Origin: JAOXRU01 sp965247735
Lineage (GTDB): Bacteria > Bacteroidota > Bacteroidia > Flavobacteriales > Flavobacteriaceae
Assembly (NCBI GenBank): GCA_965247735.1
Contig: CBDFHN010000002.1
Coordinates: 3,162,001-3,226,000 of the forward strand
Reading direction: 5' to 3'
DNA length: 64,000 bases
A model generated the notes under the pieces. The model did not search any database. It was not told the origin of the DNA and was given only the letters and a program-made list of their open reading frames with translations. Position 1 is the first letter of the stretch, and every line of letters begins with the position of its first letter. Shown here in pieces: positions 1-7,745 of the stretch. The position numbers and the translations under genes were made by a program.

Positions 1-942
1 CATCATATTCATGGTGATATTTGGGCAAATACGATTAAGGCAGCACTAAAGAAACATCAATTATTAAAGCGTCCAATTCATATTATTAGTGCAAATATGC
101 ATAGTGTTATGAATTCTATTTATGCTAAAAAAGCATTAAAAGAAGAAGCTAATAAACTTTCTACTATAGATTTATACGAAGAGTTAAGTAGGTCCGATAA
201 TAAGAAATTAAGAGCTAAAGTTGAAAAACTAGCGCTTAAGGAAGGTATGATTTATATAGAAGATAAATCTGGAGCAAATATTAATGTTCAGATCTTTGAT
301 ACGGCGAAAATTGATTTCTCAAGCAAAGAATACCAATCGGTACAATCTCTTAAGGATGCTGATAAACCTGTACTTTTTGTAATGGATTATGCATTTGGAG
401 AGCAAGCATATGAAACTATAGATGAGTTTTTAAAGCCATTTAACGATGGGGATGAAAAAACGTATCTAGACATTGTTTCCGTTTCCATAATGGGAAAAGC
501 AGGGATTTTGGAAGGAGGAAAAGGAGATTTGATGATTCCGTCTGCTCATATTTTTGAAGGAACAGCGGATAATTATCCGTTTAAAAATCAGTTATGTGCC
601 AAAGACTTTGAAGGACATGGGCTTCAGGTTTTTGAAGGCGCTATGATTTCTGTTTTAGGAACTTCATTGCAAAATAAAGATATTTTAAAATTCTTTCATG
701 ATTCTACTTGGAACGTAATCGGATTAGAAATGGAAGGAGCACATTATCAAAAAGCAATACAGTCGGCCTCTAAAATCAGAAAAAGTATCCGTGAAGATGT
801 AAAAGTAAGCTATGCCTATTATGCTTCTGATAACCCATTGGAAACAGGAAGTACCTTGGCTTCAGGTGGATTAGGAACAACAGGAGTAAAACCTACCTAC
901 TTAATCACAGATCGTATTTTAAAACAAATATTTAATTCGTAA
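1..942 (+). CDS. Conserved protein with nucleoside-phosphorylase-like motif, 5'-truncated by window edge
   Basis: The reading frame is open from base 1, so the true start lies upstream; the first in-window methionines (around 85-97) are internal. At least 313 residues are visible. I do not recognise a named family with certainty. Near base 721 the protein has GLEMEGAHY, which resembles the glutamate-rich EMEGA signature of purine nucleoside phosphorylases and MTA/SAH nucleosidases, and glycine-rich stretches (SIMGKAGILEGGKGD, STLASGGLGTTG) would suit a phosphate- or nucleotide-binding protein. There is no signal peptide or membrane segment in the visible part. It ends 3 bases before the Wzz-like gene, so the two are probably co-transcribed, which places it at the head of the polysaccharide locus. 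The phosphorylase-like fold is inference. Confidence 0.6.
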   Translation, partial: HHIHGDIWANTIKAALKKHQLLKRPIHIISANMHSVMNSIYAKKALKEEANKLSTIDLYEELSRSDNKKLRAKVEKLALKEGMIYIEDKSGANINVQIFDTAKIDFSSKEYQSVQSLKDADKPVLFVMDYAFGEQAYETIDEFLKPFNDGDEKTYLDIVSVSIMGKAGILEGGKGDLMIPSAHIFEGTADNYPFKNQLCAKDFEGHGLQVFEGAMISVLGTSLQNKDILKFFHDSTWNVIGLEMEGAHYQKAIQSASKIRKSIREDVKVSYAYYASDNPLETGSTLASGGLGTTGVKPTYLITDRILKQIFNS

Positions 943-945
943 CAA

Positions 946-1938
946 ATGAGTGAACACATGCAGCCCAACGATAACAATAATTCTGATGAAATAGATTTAG
1001 GTGAGTTGTTTAAAATGATTGGTGATTTTTGCAATAACCTTTTTATAGGATTCTTAAGAGTTTTTCTCTTTATAAAAAGTAAAGCCATTATTCTTGTGGT
1101 TTTAATTGCTATTGGAGTTGGTATAGGTCTTTTATTGAATACGATTACAACTACACGATTAAAAGCTGAGGTAATAGTGCATCCTAATTATGACAGTAAA
1201 GATTATTTATATGGATTGATTAATGAAATCGAAAATAATATAAAAACAGAAGACTCTGTTTTTTTGGCAAAATTTAAAATTGAACTTTCTGATATTAAAG
1301 GATTTAAAGTGCAAATTAATCCACTTAGTACAGGGGATGTGAAAATTGCTGAAAAGGAATATTTAGAATTTTTGCAGAATTTTAAAGATCATTCTGTTGT
1401 AACTGATGCTGTAAAAGCAGAAGTTTTTAAAAAACAACCTTCAAATCATAAAATCACTTTTTTCTATCTGAACTCTGAAAAAGGAATAGCAGTAGCAAAA
1501 AAAATAATTAGCTATATCAATAGTAATTCGTATTATAAAGAGTTAAAAGCGATTTCTTTTGAAAACATGAGATCGAGAATAATTAAGAATAAGGAGCAGA
1601 TAGAGCAGATCAATGTATTGGTTGATAATTATGGAGAGTCTTTAAAAAACTCGGATACTAAAACAGGAGAAAAGTTACTTGTTTATGATACTAAAAATGA
1701 ATTGAACGTAACGAACTTATTAAATCTAAGGAATCGTTTAGTAAAAGATACTGAAGATATTAAAGTAAAGATGACATTAGAAGAAACTACTGTAAGTATT
1801 ATAAGTTTTGGATCAAGTCAAAAAAATGAAAGCAGTATTTATTCAAGCATGACTAAAACTTTACCACTTGTTTTTGTGGGAGTGTTTTTTGGAATTGTAT
1901 TTTTGTTGTTTTTTAATGCTAAGGCTAAAGAGTTGTAA
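946..1938 (+). CDS. Wzz-like polysaccharide chain-length determinant
   Basis: This inner-membrane protein of 330 residues has the layout of polysaccharide co-polymerases: a short cytoplasmic N-terminus, a first membrane helix at about residues 46-64, a long periplasmic domain, and a second helix at about 305-324 close to the C-terminus. Known Wzz proteins set the modal chain length of polymers made by Wzy. There is no kinase domain, so it is the Wzz type rather than a fused tyrosine-kinase Wzc. It starts 3 bases after the preceding gene, and its 3' end overlaps the probable start of rmlB. Its place at the head of a Wzx/Wzy locus supports the call. The periplasmic sequence is divergent, so specificity cannot be read. 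Confidence 0.72.
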   Translation: MSEHMQPNDNNNSDEIDLGELFKMIGDFCNNLFIGFLRVFLFIKSKAIILVVLIAIGVGIGLLLNTITTTRLKAEVIVHPNYDSKDYLYGLINEIENNIKTEDSVFLAKFKIELSDIKGFKVQINPLSTGDVKIAEKEYLEFLQNFKDHSVVTDAVKAEVFKKQPSNHKITFFYLNSEKGIAVAKKIISYINSNSYYKELKAISFENMRSRIIKNKEQIEQINVLVDNYGESLKNSDTKTGEKLLVYDTKNELNVTNLLNLRNRLVKDTEDIKVKMTLEETTVSIISFGSSQKNESSIYSSMTKTLPLVFVGVFFGIVFLLFFNAKAKEL

Positions 1939-2995
1939 AAAAGATTTGTTTGTACAAAAGAACATATTAGTAACAGGTGGGGCTGGGTTTATTGGATCTA
2001 ATTTTGTTCCGTATTTTCTAGGGAACAATTCAGATGTAAAAATCATTAATCTGGATGCATTGACTTATGCTGGCGAGTTAACTAATCTAGATGAATTAAA
2101 AGAGAATCAGAATTATACTTTTATTGAAGGAGATATTTGTGATGAAGAATTGGTAGATTCTATATTTAAAGAATATAAAATAAATGGGATTATACATTTT
2201 GCTGCAGAATCTCATGTAGATAATTCCATTACAAGCCCTAGAAGTTTTATAAAAACCAATATAGAAGGAACATTTGTCTTATTAGAAGCGGCTAGGAAAT
2301 ATTGGTTGTATGATGATGTCGCTAATGTTTATAAAAGAGCCAGATTTCATCATATTTCAACAGATGAGGTTTATGGCAGTTTAGGTGCAGAAGGACTTTT
2401 TACTGAAGAAACAGCATACGCTCCTAATAGTCCATATAGTGCTTCTAAGGCTTCTTCTGATTTTTTAGTCAGGAGTTATCATCATACTTATGGTTTGAAT
2501 GTAGTGACATCTAATTGTTCTAATAACTATGGGCCTAAACAGCATGATGAAAAACTGATCCCTACAATTATTAGAAAAGCATTAAAAGGAGGTGATATTC
2601 CAATTTATGGAGATGGAAAAAATGTTAGAGATTGGTTGTATGTATTAGATCATTGTAAAGGTATTGTAAAGGTATTTAAAAATGGTATATCTGGAGAAAC
2701 ATACAATATTGGAGGGGGAAATGAATATAATAACTTAGATATAGCTAATCTAATATGTGATTATTTGGATGAAATTATCCCTAAAAAAAATGGAGAAACC
2801 TATAAAGATCAGATTACTTTTGTAAAAGATCGTTTGGGGCATGATTTTAGATATGCTATTGACGCAACAAAAATAGAAACTAAACTTGGTTGGAAGGCAG
2901 AAGAGAATTTTAAAACAGGAATAGAGAAAACTATTGAGTGGTATTTAAATAAGTATAATGGATATGAAAATTTGTCTAACAAGATAACACCATAA
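1916..2995 (+). CDS. rmlB: dTDP-glucose 4,6-dehydratase (RmlB)
   Basis: This extended SDR enzyme converts dTDP-glucose to dTDP-4-keto-6-deoxyglucose. It has the Rossmann motif TGGAGFIGSNF close to the N-terminus, STDEVYGSLG carrying the catalytic Asp-Glu of the RmlB class, and the active-site YSASK. The length of about 350 residues is normal. The start is uncertain. An ATG at 1916 lies inside the wzz-like gene, and a TTG at 1946 would place the Rossmann strand nearer the N-terminus. The frame stays open further upstream to 1868, but that segment encodes the shifted wzz membrane helix and is not credible. In the usual dTDP-rhamnose operon rmlB is followed by rmlA, rmlC and rmlD. Here a repeat array and a four-helix-bundle gene separate it from a shortened rmlA, and no rmlD follows. 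Confidence 0.9.
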   Translation: MLRLKSCKKDLFVQKNILVTGGAGFIGSNFVPYFLGNNSDVKIINLDALTYAGELTNLDELKENQNYTFIEGDICDEELVDSIFKEYKINGIIHFAAESHVDNSITSPRSFIKTNIEGTFVLLEAARKYWLYDDVANVYKRARFHHISTDEVYGSLGAEGLFTEETAYAPNSPYSASKASSDFLVRSYHHTYGLNVVTSNCSNNYGPKQHDEKLIPTIIRKALKGGDIPIYGDGKNVRDWLYVLDHCKGIVKVFKNGISGETYNIGGGNEYNNLDIANLICDYLDEIIPKKNGETYKDQITFVKDRLGHDFRYAIDATKIETKLGWKAEENFKTGIEKTIEWYLNKYNGYENLSNKITP

Positions 2996-3064
2996 CAGAA
3001 ATTTGTGAAGTGATTGAGGGTATTGAAAATAATTTAGGAAGTTATAAAGATATATTTTTTCTTG

Positions 3065-3168
3065 CATAACAGCATAACAGCATAACAGCATAACAGCATA
3101 ACAGCATAACAGCATAACAGCATAACAGCATAACAGCATAACAGCATAACAGCATAACAGCATAACAG
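3065..3168 (+). repeat. Tandem octamer array, 13 copies of CATAACAG
   Basis: Thirteen uninterrupted, identical 8-base units run from 3065 to 3168. The last base of the last unit is the G of the GTG start codon of the next gene, so copy-number change would alter the untranslated leader directly. The unit is not a multiple of three. Perfect identity between copies points to recent slippage. The related word CATAAC and its complement GTTATG recur in the spacer after the next gene. Reads through the array in any frame only give a periodic Leu/Cys/Tyr/Ala-type peptide and are not a gene. Confidence 0.97.
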
Positions 3169-3524
3169 TGGAAAAACCAAAATCACATAAAGATTTAAAA
3201 GTTTGGAAAGAATCCATGACTCTGGTTATAGGGGTTTATAGAATCTCTCAAAGTTTTCCAAAACATGAAGTTTATGGACTAACGTCTCAAATGCGTAGAG
3301 CAGCAGTTTCAATACCATCTAATATTGCAGAAGGAGCAGGAAGAAAAAGTAATAAAGAATTTATGCGGTTTTTATATATTTCATTAGGATCTTTGGCAGA
3401 ATTAGAAACTCAGTTGGATATTGCATTAAGATTAGAATACATACCCGAAAATAAGGAAGTTAATGAACAAATGATTTATATTAGAAGAATGCTCTCCAAA
3501 CTAATTAAAAGTATTGATAAATAA
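3168..3524 (+). CDS. Four-helix-bundle protein of the 23S rRNA intervening-sequence (S23/IVP) family
   Basis: A 118-residue protein that starts with GTG flush against the octamer array. It matches the family by its N-terminus (HKDLKVWKESMTLV), the central signature QMRRAAVSIPSNIAEGAGR, and the helical C-terminal half with RFLYISLGSLAELETQLDIA. Members were first found inside intervening sequences of spirochaete 23S rRNA genes; most Bacteroidota copies are free-standing, of unknown function, and often sit in polysaccharide loci beside short repeats, as here. There is no signal peptide or membrane helix. It interrupts the rmlB-rmlA order and is flanked on both sides by CATAAC/GTTATG repeats, which suggests insertion as a unit. 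Function is unknown. Confidence 0.88.
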   Translation: MEKPKSHKDLKVWKESMTLVIGVYRISQSFPKHEVYGLTSQMRRAAVSIPSNIAEGAGRKSNKEFMRFLYISLGSLAELETQLDIALRLEYIPENKEVNEQMIYIRRMLSKLIKSIDK

Positions 3525-3767
3525 AATAGTTATGAAGTTACGAAGTGATGAAAATATGGAGAACACCATAACTAGATAACATGATAACAAATATAAAGAG
3601 TTATGAAGTGATGAAGATGGGGAAAACATGATAACAACATAACAGGAAGAATGAAGTGATGAATTTTTTTAACACCATAACTAGATAACACGATAACTTC
3701 ATAACAGGAAGTTATGAAGTTACGAAATGATGAAAATCAAAGACATCATAACACCATAACAACAAAA
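3525..3767 (+). repeat. Spacer with dispersed CATAAC/GTTATG repeats
   Basis: This spacer of 243 bases between the four-helix-bundle gene and rmlA is built from recurring words. GTTATGAAGTTACGAA occurs near 3530 and 3711, a variant GTTATGAAGTGATGAAG near 3600, and ACACCATAACTAGATAACA near 3564 and 3671. CATAAC and GTTATG are reverse complements, so the spacer can fold on itself and pair with the upstream octamer array. An open frame extends rmlA back to 3714, but that part is translated repeat and is not accepted as coding. Confidence 0.8.
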
Positions 3768-4520
3768 ATGAAAGGTATAATACTAGCAGGAGGATCAGGA
3801 ACACGTTTACACCCAATTACAATTGCGGTAAGTAAGCAGTTATTGCCTGTGTATAATAAGCCAATGATTTATTACCCTATATCAACTTTATTAAGTGCTG
3901 GAATTAAAGACATTTTGATTATTATAACTCCTGAAGATCAACACTTGTTTAAAAAATTGTTGGGAGATGGTAAAAAACAAGGATGTTCTTTTTCATATGC
4001 TATTCAAGAAAAACCAAATGGATTAGCGGAAGCGTTTATTATTGGTGAGAAATTCATTGGAAATGATAATGTTGCACTTATCTTAGGGGATAATATTTTT
4101 TATGGAAATGGATTAGCAGAACTGCTTAAAAAAAACACCAATCCTGATGGAGGAATTGTTTATGGATATCATGTTCAAGATCCAGAGCGTTATGGAGTAG
4201 TTGAATTTGATGAATATGGAAATGTAGTTTCTATTGAAGAAAAACCCAATGCCCCAAAATCGAATTATGCAGTGCCAGGTATCTATTTTTATGATAATGA
4301 GGTTGTATCTATTGCAAAAAAGATAAAACCAAGTAAAAGAGGAGAATTAGAGATAACAGATATTAATAATGCCTATCTTGCGAGCGGAAAATTAAAGGTA
4401 AGTATTCTGGATCGTGGAATAGCATGGTTAGATACGGGTACTTTTGAATCTTTAATGGAAGCCTCTCGCTTTGTGGAGGTGATTGAGAAGAGGCAGGGAT
4501 TGAAAATTGGAGATATCTGA
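3768..4520 (+). CDS. rmlA: Glucose-1-phosphate thymidylyltransferase (RmlA), C-terminally shortened
   Basis: RmlA makes dTDP-glucose from glucose-1-phosphate and dTTP. The start at ATG 3768 gives the canonical N-terminus MKGIILAGGSGTRLHP with the GGxGTRL nucleotide-binding loop. LILGDNIFYG, VEFDEYGNVVSIEEKP and the AWLDTGTFESLMEAS block follow in normal order. The frame stops after RQGLKIGDI at 250 residues. Family members usually run about 285-290 residues, continuing past RQGLK with a helical tail (EEIA..GYI). I read the following bases in the other frames and found no remnant of that tail. The catalytic core is complete, so the enzyme may still work. The break lies at the border with the CDP-sugar module and may be an old recombination joint. 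Confidence 0.88.
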   Translation: MKGIILAGGSGTRLHPITIAVSKQLLPVYNKPMIYYPISTLLSAGIKDILIIITPEDQHLFKKLLGDGKKQGCSFSYAIQEKPNGLAEAFIIGEKFIGNDNVALILGDNIFYGNGLAELLKKNTNPDGGIVYGYHVQDPERYGVVEFDEYGNVVSIEEKPNAPKSNYAVPGIYFYDNEVVSIAKKIKPSKRGELEITDINNAYLASGKLKVSILDRGIAWLDTGTFESLMEASRFVEVIEKRQGLKIGDI

Positions 4521-4630
4521 GATATTGAAGAGTGTTCTTGTATATTTGGCATCATTGATTTTATATAAAATTTTCGAATTATTTATTTGAATTATAATAC
4601 ATTTGTTATCATTAAAAAATTATTTTATTT

Positions 4631-5404
4631 ATGAAAGCAGTAATATTAGCAGGAGGTCTAGGAACTCGCTTAAGTGAAGAAACTTCAACTAAACCAAAAC
4701 CGATGGTTGAAGTCGGTGGTAAACCTATACTGTGGCATATAATGAAAATGTATTCTCATTATGGTATTAATGATTTTATTATTTGCTGTGGATATAAAGG
4801 TTATGTAATTAAGGAATATTTTGCGAATTATTTCAAACATCAATCTGATCTTACTTTTAATATGAAAGATAATGAAATGATTATCCACGAGAAAAGAGCA
4901 GAACCTTGGACTGTTACACTTATAGATACTGGTGATGACTCTATGACTGGAGGCCGATTAAAACGAGTAGCTCCATACTTAGTTAATGAAGGTGCTTTTT
5001 GTTTTACTTATGGTGATGGTGTTGCAGATGTTGATATAAAATCACTGTTAGAATTTCACAAATCGCATGGAAAAGACGCAACATTAACAGCTACCTATCC
5101 TCCAGGAAGATTTGGTGCATTAGATATAGTAAACAACAGTGTCAAACAATTTCAAGAAAAACCAAAAGGTGATGGTGCTCTGATTAATGGAGGTTTTTTT
5201 GTTTTGTCTCCAAAAGTAATTGATAGAATAGAAGGAGATGATACAATTTGGGAGCAAGAACCACTTAAAGGATTGGCTGCCGATAATCAATTAATGGCAT
5301 ATAAACATGAAGGTTTTTGGCAACCAATGGATACCTTAAGGGATAAAATGAAATTAGAAGAGTTGTGGGAATCTAATAAAGCACCATGGAAATTATGGAA
5401 ATAA
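4631..5404 (+). CDS. rfbF: Glucose-1-phosphate cytidylyltransferase (RfbF)
   Basis: RfbF makes CDP-glucose from CTP and glucose-1-phosphate, the first step to CDP-linked 3,6-dideoxyhexoses. The protein has 257 residues, normal for the family, and begins MKAVILAGGLGTRLSEETS with the nucleotidyltransferase GGxGTR loop. KPKPMVEVGGKPILWHI and FCFTYGDGVADV, the latter carrying the metal-binding Asp region, follow. The C-terminal FWQPMDTLRDK is typical of cytidylyltransferases. It overlaps rfbG, so the two are translationally linked. It starts a new sub-operon 110 bases after the shortened rmlA; that gap holds no gene. Confidence 0.94.
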   Translation: MKAVILAGGLGTRLSEETSTKPKPMVEVGGKPILWHIMKMYSHYGINDFIICCGYKGYVIKEYFANYFKHQSDLTFNMKDNEMIIHEKRAEPWTVTLIDTGDDSMTGGRLKRVAPYLVNEGAFCFTYGDGVADVDIKSLLEFHKSHGKDATLTATYPPGRFGALDIVNNSVKQFQEKPKGDGALINGGFFVLSPKVIDRIEGDDTIWEQEPLKGLAADNQLMAYKHEGFWQPMDTLRDKMKLEELWESNKAPWKLWK

Positions 5405-6498
5405 CTAAAACTGTTATTGATTATAACTTTTGGAAAAACAAAAAGGTTTTAATAACTGGACATACAGGGTTTAAGGGGAGTTGGTTGTGTCTGATTCTTC
5501 ATGAATTTGGGGCTAATATTTGTGGTTATGCATTAGATCCACCCACTAATCCAAGTTTGTTTGTTGAGGCAAATGTTGAAAATTTAATTACCTCATGTAT
5601 AGGGGATATTAGAGATTATAAAAATGTATTTGATGTAATTAATAAATTTGAGCCTGAAATTGTTATTCATATGGCAGCACAACCATTAGTTAGAGAGTCG
5701 TATATAGATCCTTTAACTACATATGAAACTAATGTAATGGGTACTGTACACTTACTGGAAGCATGTAGAAATGTTAAGAGTGTTAGAGCTATAATAAATG
5801 TAACTACGGATAAGTGTTATGAAAATAAAGAATGGGAGTGGGGATATAGAGAAAATGAACCAATGGGAGGTTATGATCCTTATTCTAATAGTAAAGGTTG
5901 TTCAGAATTAATCACCTCTTCTTATAGGGACTCTTTTTTTAATATTAAAGACTATAAAAGTCATGGTGTAGCACTGGCTTCAGCAAGAGCAGGTAACGTT
6001 ATAGGAGGTGGTGATTGGGCTAATGATCGTCTTATTCCAGATTTTATTAAATCGATTGCCGATAATAAAAAAGTTAAGATTAGAAGTCCATATGCTATTA
6101 GACCTTGGCAACATGTTTTAGAACCTTTGTCTGGCTATATTTTGTTGGCTGAAAAATTATATAAAGAAGGAAATAAGTATGCAGAGGGCTGGAATTTTGG
6201 GCCTGAGGATAGTGATGTTAAGAACGTTAAGTGGATCATAGATAAAATTTGTGCTGTATGGGGAGAAAAAACTTCTTATGAAATTGAAAAGACAGATAAA
6301 TTTCATGAAGCAAATTATCTAAAGTTAGATTGTTCTAAGGCAAAAACAAAATTAGATTGGTACCCTAGATGGAACCTTGAAAAAACAATATTTAATATTG
6401 TAGACTGGAATAGAGCATATTTAAGATCAGCTAATGTTAGAGAGATAACAGAAAGGCAAATTAGAGAATATTTCAACATAAAAGAAAAGAATGAGTAA
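5386..6498 (+). CDS. rfbG: CDP-glucose 4,6-dehydratase (RfbG)
   Basis: RfbG is an extended SDR that converts CDP-glucose to CDP-4-keto-6-deoxyglucose. VLITGHTGFKGSWL is the variant Rossmann motif typical of this subfamily. MAAQPLVRESY, TTDKCYENKEWEWGYREN and the YSNSK active-site segment follow, with PWQHVLEPLSGY toward the end. Length is 370 residues, close to the usual 355-365. Two ATGs are available, 5386 and 5395, and either one overlaps rfbF. The 3' end overlaps the rfbH start by 8 bases. The order F-G-H is the standard one for CDP-dideoxyhexose loci. Confidence 0.94.
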   Translation: MEIMEITKTVIDYNFWKNKKVLITGHTGFKGSWLCLILHEFGANICGYALDPPTNPSLFVEANVENLITSCIGDIRDYKNVFDVINKFEPEIVIHMAAQPLVRESYIDPLTTYETNVMGTVHLLEACRNVKSVRAIINVTTDKCYENKEWEWGYRENEPMGGYDPYSNSKGCSELITSSYRDSFFNIKDYKSHGVALASARAGNVIGGGDWANDRLIPDFIKSIADNKKVKIRSPYAIRPWQHVLEPLSGYILLAEKLYKEGNKYAEGWNFGPEDSDVKNVKWIIDKICAVWGEKTSYEIEKTDKFHEANYLKLDCSKAKTKLDWYPRWNLEKTIFNIVDWNRAYLRSANVREITERQIREYFNIKEKNE

Positions 6499-7705
6499 AA
6501 TAAAAGAGAATTTATTTGTTTCCTATGCTAAAACAGTATATGGACAAGAAGAAATTGATGCAGTAGTAAAATGTTTAAATGAATCTACCCAAATGGGTAA
6601 TTATTCAAGAAAATTTGAAGTAAAAATAGCTGAACTTTTTGATAAGAAACATTGCTTATATGTTAATTCTGGATCCTCAGCGTTATTTATTGGTATAGAG
6701 GCTTTTCAGTTTCCTAAGGGAAGTGAGATTATTACTCCTGCATTAACATTTTCTACTACGGTAGGTTGTTTAGTTAAAAATGATTTAATACCTGTTTTTG
6801 TTGATGTTGAGAAATACTCTTATTGTATTGATCCTGCTAAAATAGAAGAGATGATATCTGATAAAACAGTTGCAATTGTTGCTCCAAATTTAATGGGGAA
6901 TATATGTAAATGGAAAGAGATACGCGAAATTGCTGATAAACATGGGTTAAAAGTAATAGAAGATTCTGCGGATACGTTGGGAGCTACCTTAGATGGTAAA
7001 TCATCTGGATATTATTCAGATATGTCTATAACTAGTTTTTATGGCTCTCATATCATCAATTGTGCTGGAAATGGTGGAGCATTAGTTCTTAACGATGAAA
7101 AGGTGGTTAAAAGGGCAAAATTGTTGCGTTCATGGGGTAGGAGCTCATCTTTATTTGATGAAAAGAGCGAAGCTATTGAGAATAGATTTAATGTAGAGTT
7201 AGAAGGAATACCTTATGATGCTAAGTTCGTGTTTGAAACAGTAGGATACAATTTAGAGGGAAATGAACTTGGAGCTGCATTTGGTTTAGTTCAATTGGAA
7301 AAACTTAATGATAATATCAAAACAAGACAAGAAAATTTAGCTAGACAAATTTCCTTTTTTGAAAAGTATGATCAGTTTTTTGTAACACCTGAAGAAACAC
7401 CTAAAGTAAATACTGCTTGGTTGGCATTTCCTATTTTAATTAAAGAATCGGCTCCATTTTCAAGAAAAGAGTTTCAAATTTATTTAGAAAAAAGAAATAT
7501 TCAAACTAGAGTAGTTTTTACAGGAAACATTAATCGTCAACCTGGGTTTATTAACATAGACAAAAGAGTAACAGAGGAAGGTTATCCAAATGCTGATAGA
7601 ATAATGAAAGGTGGCGTATTATTACCTTTACACCATGGGTTAACCGAAGAAATGTTTATAAAGTTACATGAGAATATAGAGGTGTTTCTTGAACAATATT
7701 TATAA
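6491..7705 (+). CDS. rfbH: RfbH/E1-type CDP-4-keto-6-deoxyglucose 3-dehydrase lacking its Fe-S cysteines
   Basis: A DegT/AspC-fold PLP/PMP enzyme of 404 residues. In the known pathway E1 removes the C-3 hydroxyl of CDP-4-keto-6-deoxyglucose. The usual PLP lysine is replaced by His187 in SFYGSHIINCAGNGG, as in E1 and ColD, so it is a dehydrase and not an aminotransferase. The C-terminal TRVVFTGNINRQPGF is typical of RfbH. Characterised E1 binds a [2Fe-2S] cluster through C-x57-C-x-C-x7-C. Laying that spacing from the EDSAD segment puts Ala160, Ser218, Ser220 and Ala228 at the four positions, so the cluster site is gone in perfect register. No E3 reductase gene lies in the window. The chemistry may resemble cluster-free ColD, which reloads PMP from glutamate; that is inference. 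Confidence 0.9.
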   Translation: MSKIKENLFVSYAKTVYGQEEIDAVVKCLNESTQMGNYSRKFEVKIAELFDKKHCLYVNSGSSALFIGIEAFQFPKGSEIITPALTFSTTVGCLVKNDLIPVFVDVEKYSYCIDPAKIEEMISDKTVAIVAPNLMGNICKWKEIREIADKHGLKVIEDSADTLGATLDGKSSGYYSDMSITSFYGSHIINCAGNGGALVLNDEKVVKRAKLLRSWGRSSSLFDEKSEAIENRFNVELEGIPYDAKFVFETVGYNLEGNELGAAFGLVQLEKLNDNIKTRQENLARQISFFEKYDQFFVTPEETPKVNTAWLAFPILIKESAPFSRKEFQIYLEKRNIQTRVVFTGNINRQPGFINIDKRVTEEGYPNADRIMKGGVLLPLHHGLTEEMFIKLHENIEVFLEQYL

Positions 7706-7745
7706 TTGAAGATGTCTAAATAGTTGAAGAAGTAATATTTTATAG

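Noticed and set aside
1868..1915. N-terminal extension of rmlB
   Set aside because: It reads the membrane-helix region of the upstream gene out of frame and would add a hydrophobic segment that the family lacks.
3065..3168. CRISPR-like array
   Set aside because: Units are 8 bases long and adjacent, with no spacers; no cas genes are present.
2945..3217. A - strand frame of 90 codons across the octamer array
   Set aside because: It is only the translated repeat (periodic Leu-Leu-Cys-Cys-Tyr-Ala-Val-Met) with unrelated ends; the + strand gene overlaps it and is well supported.
3714..3767. N-terminal extension of rmlA
   Set aside because: The extra 18 codons translate the dispersed repeat; ATG at 3768 gives the canonical RmlA N-terminus.
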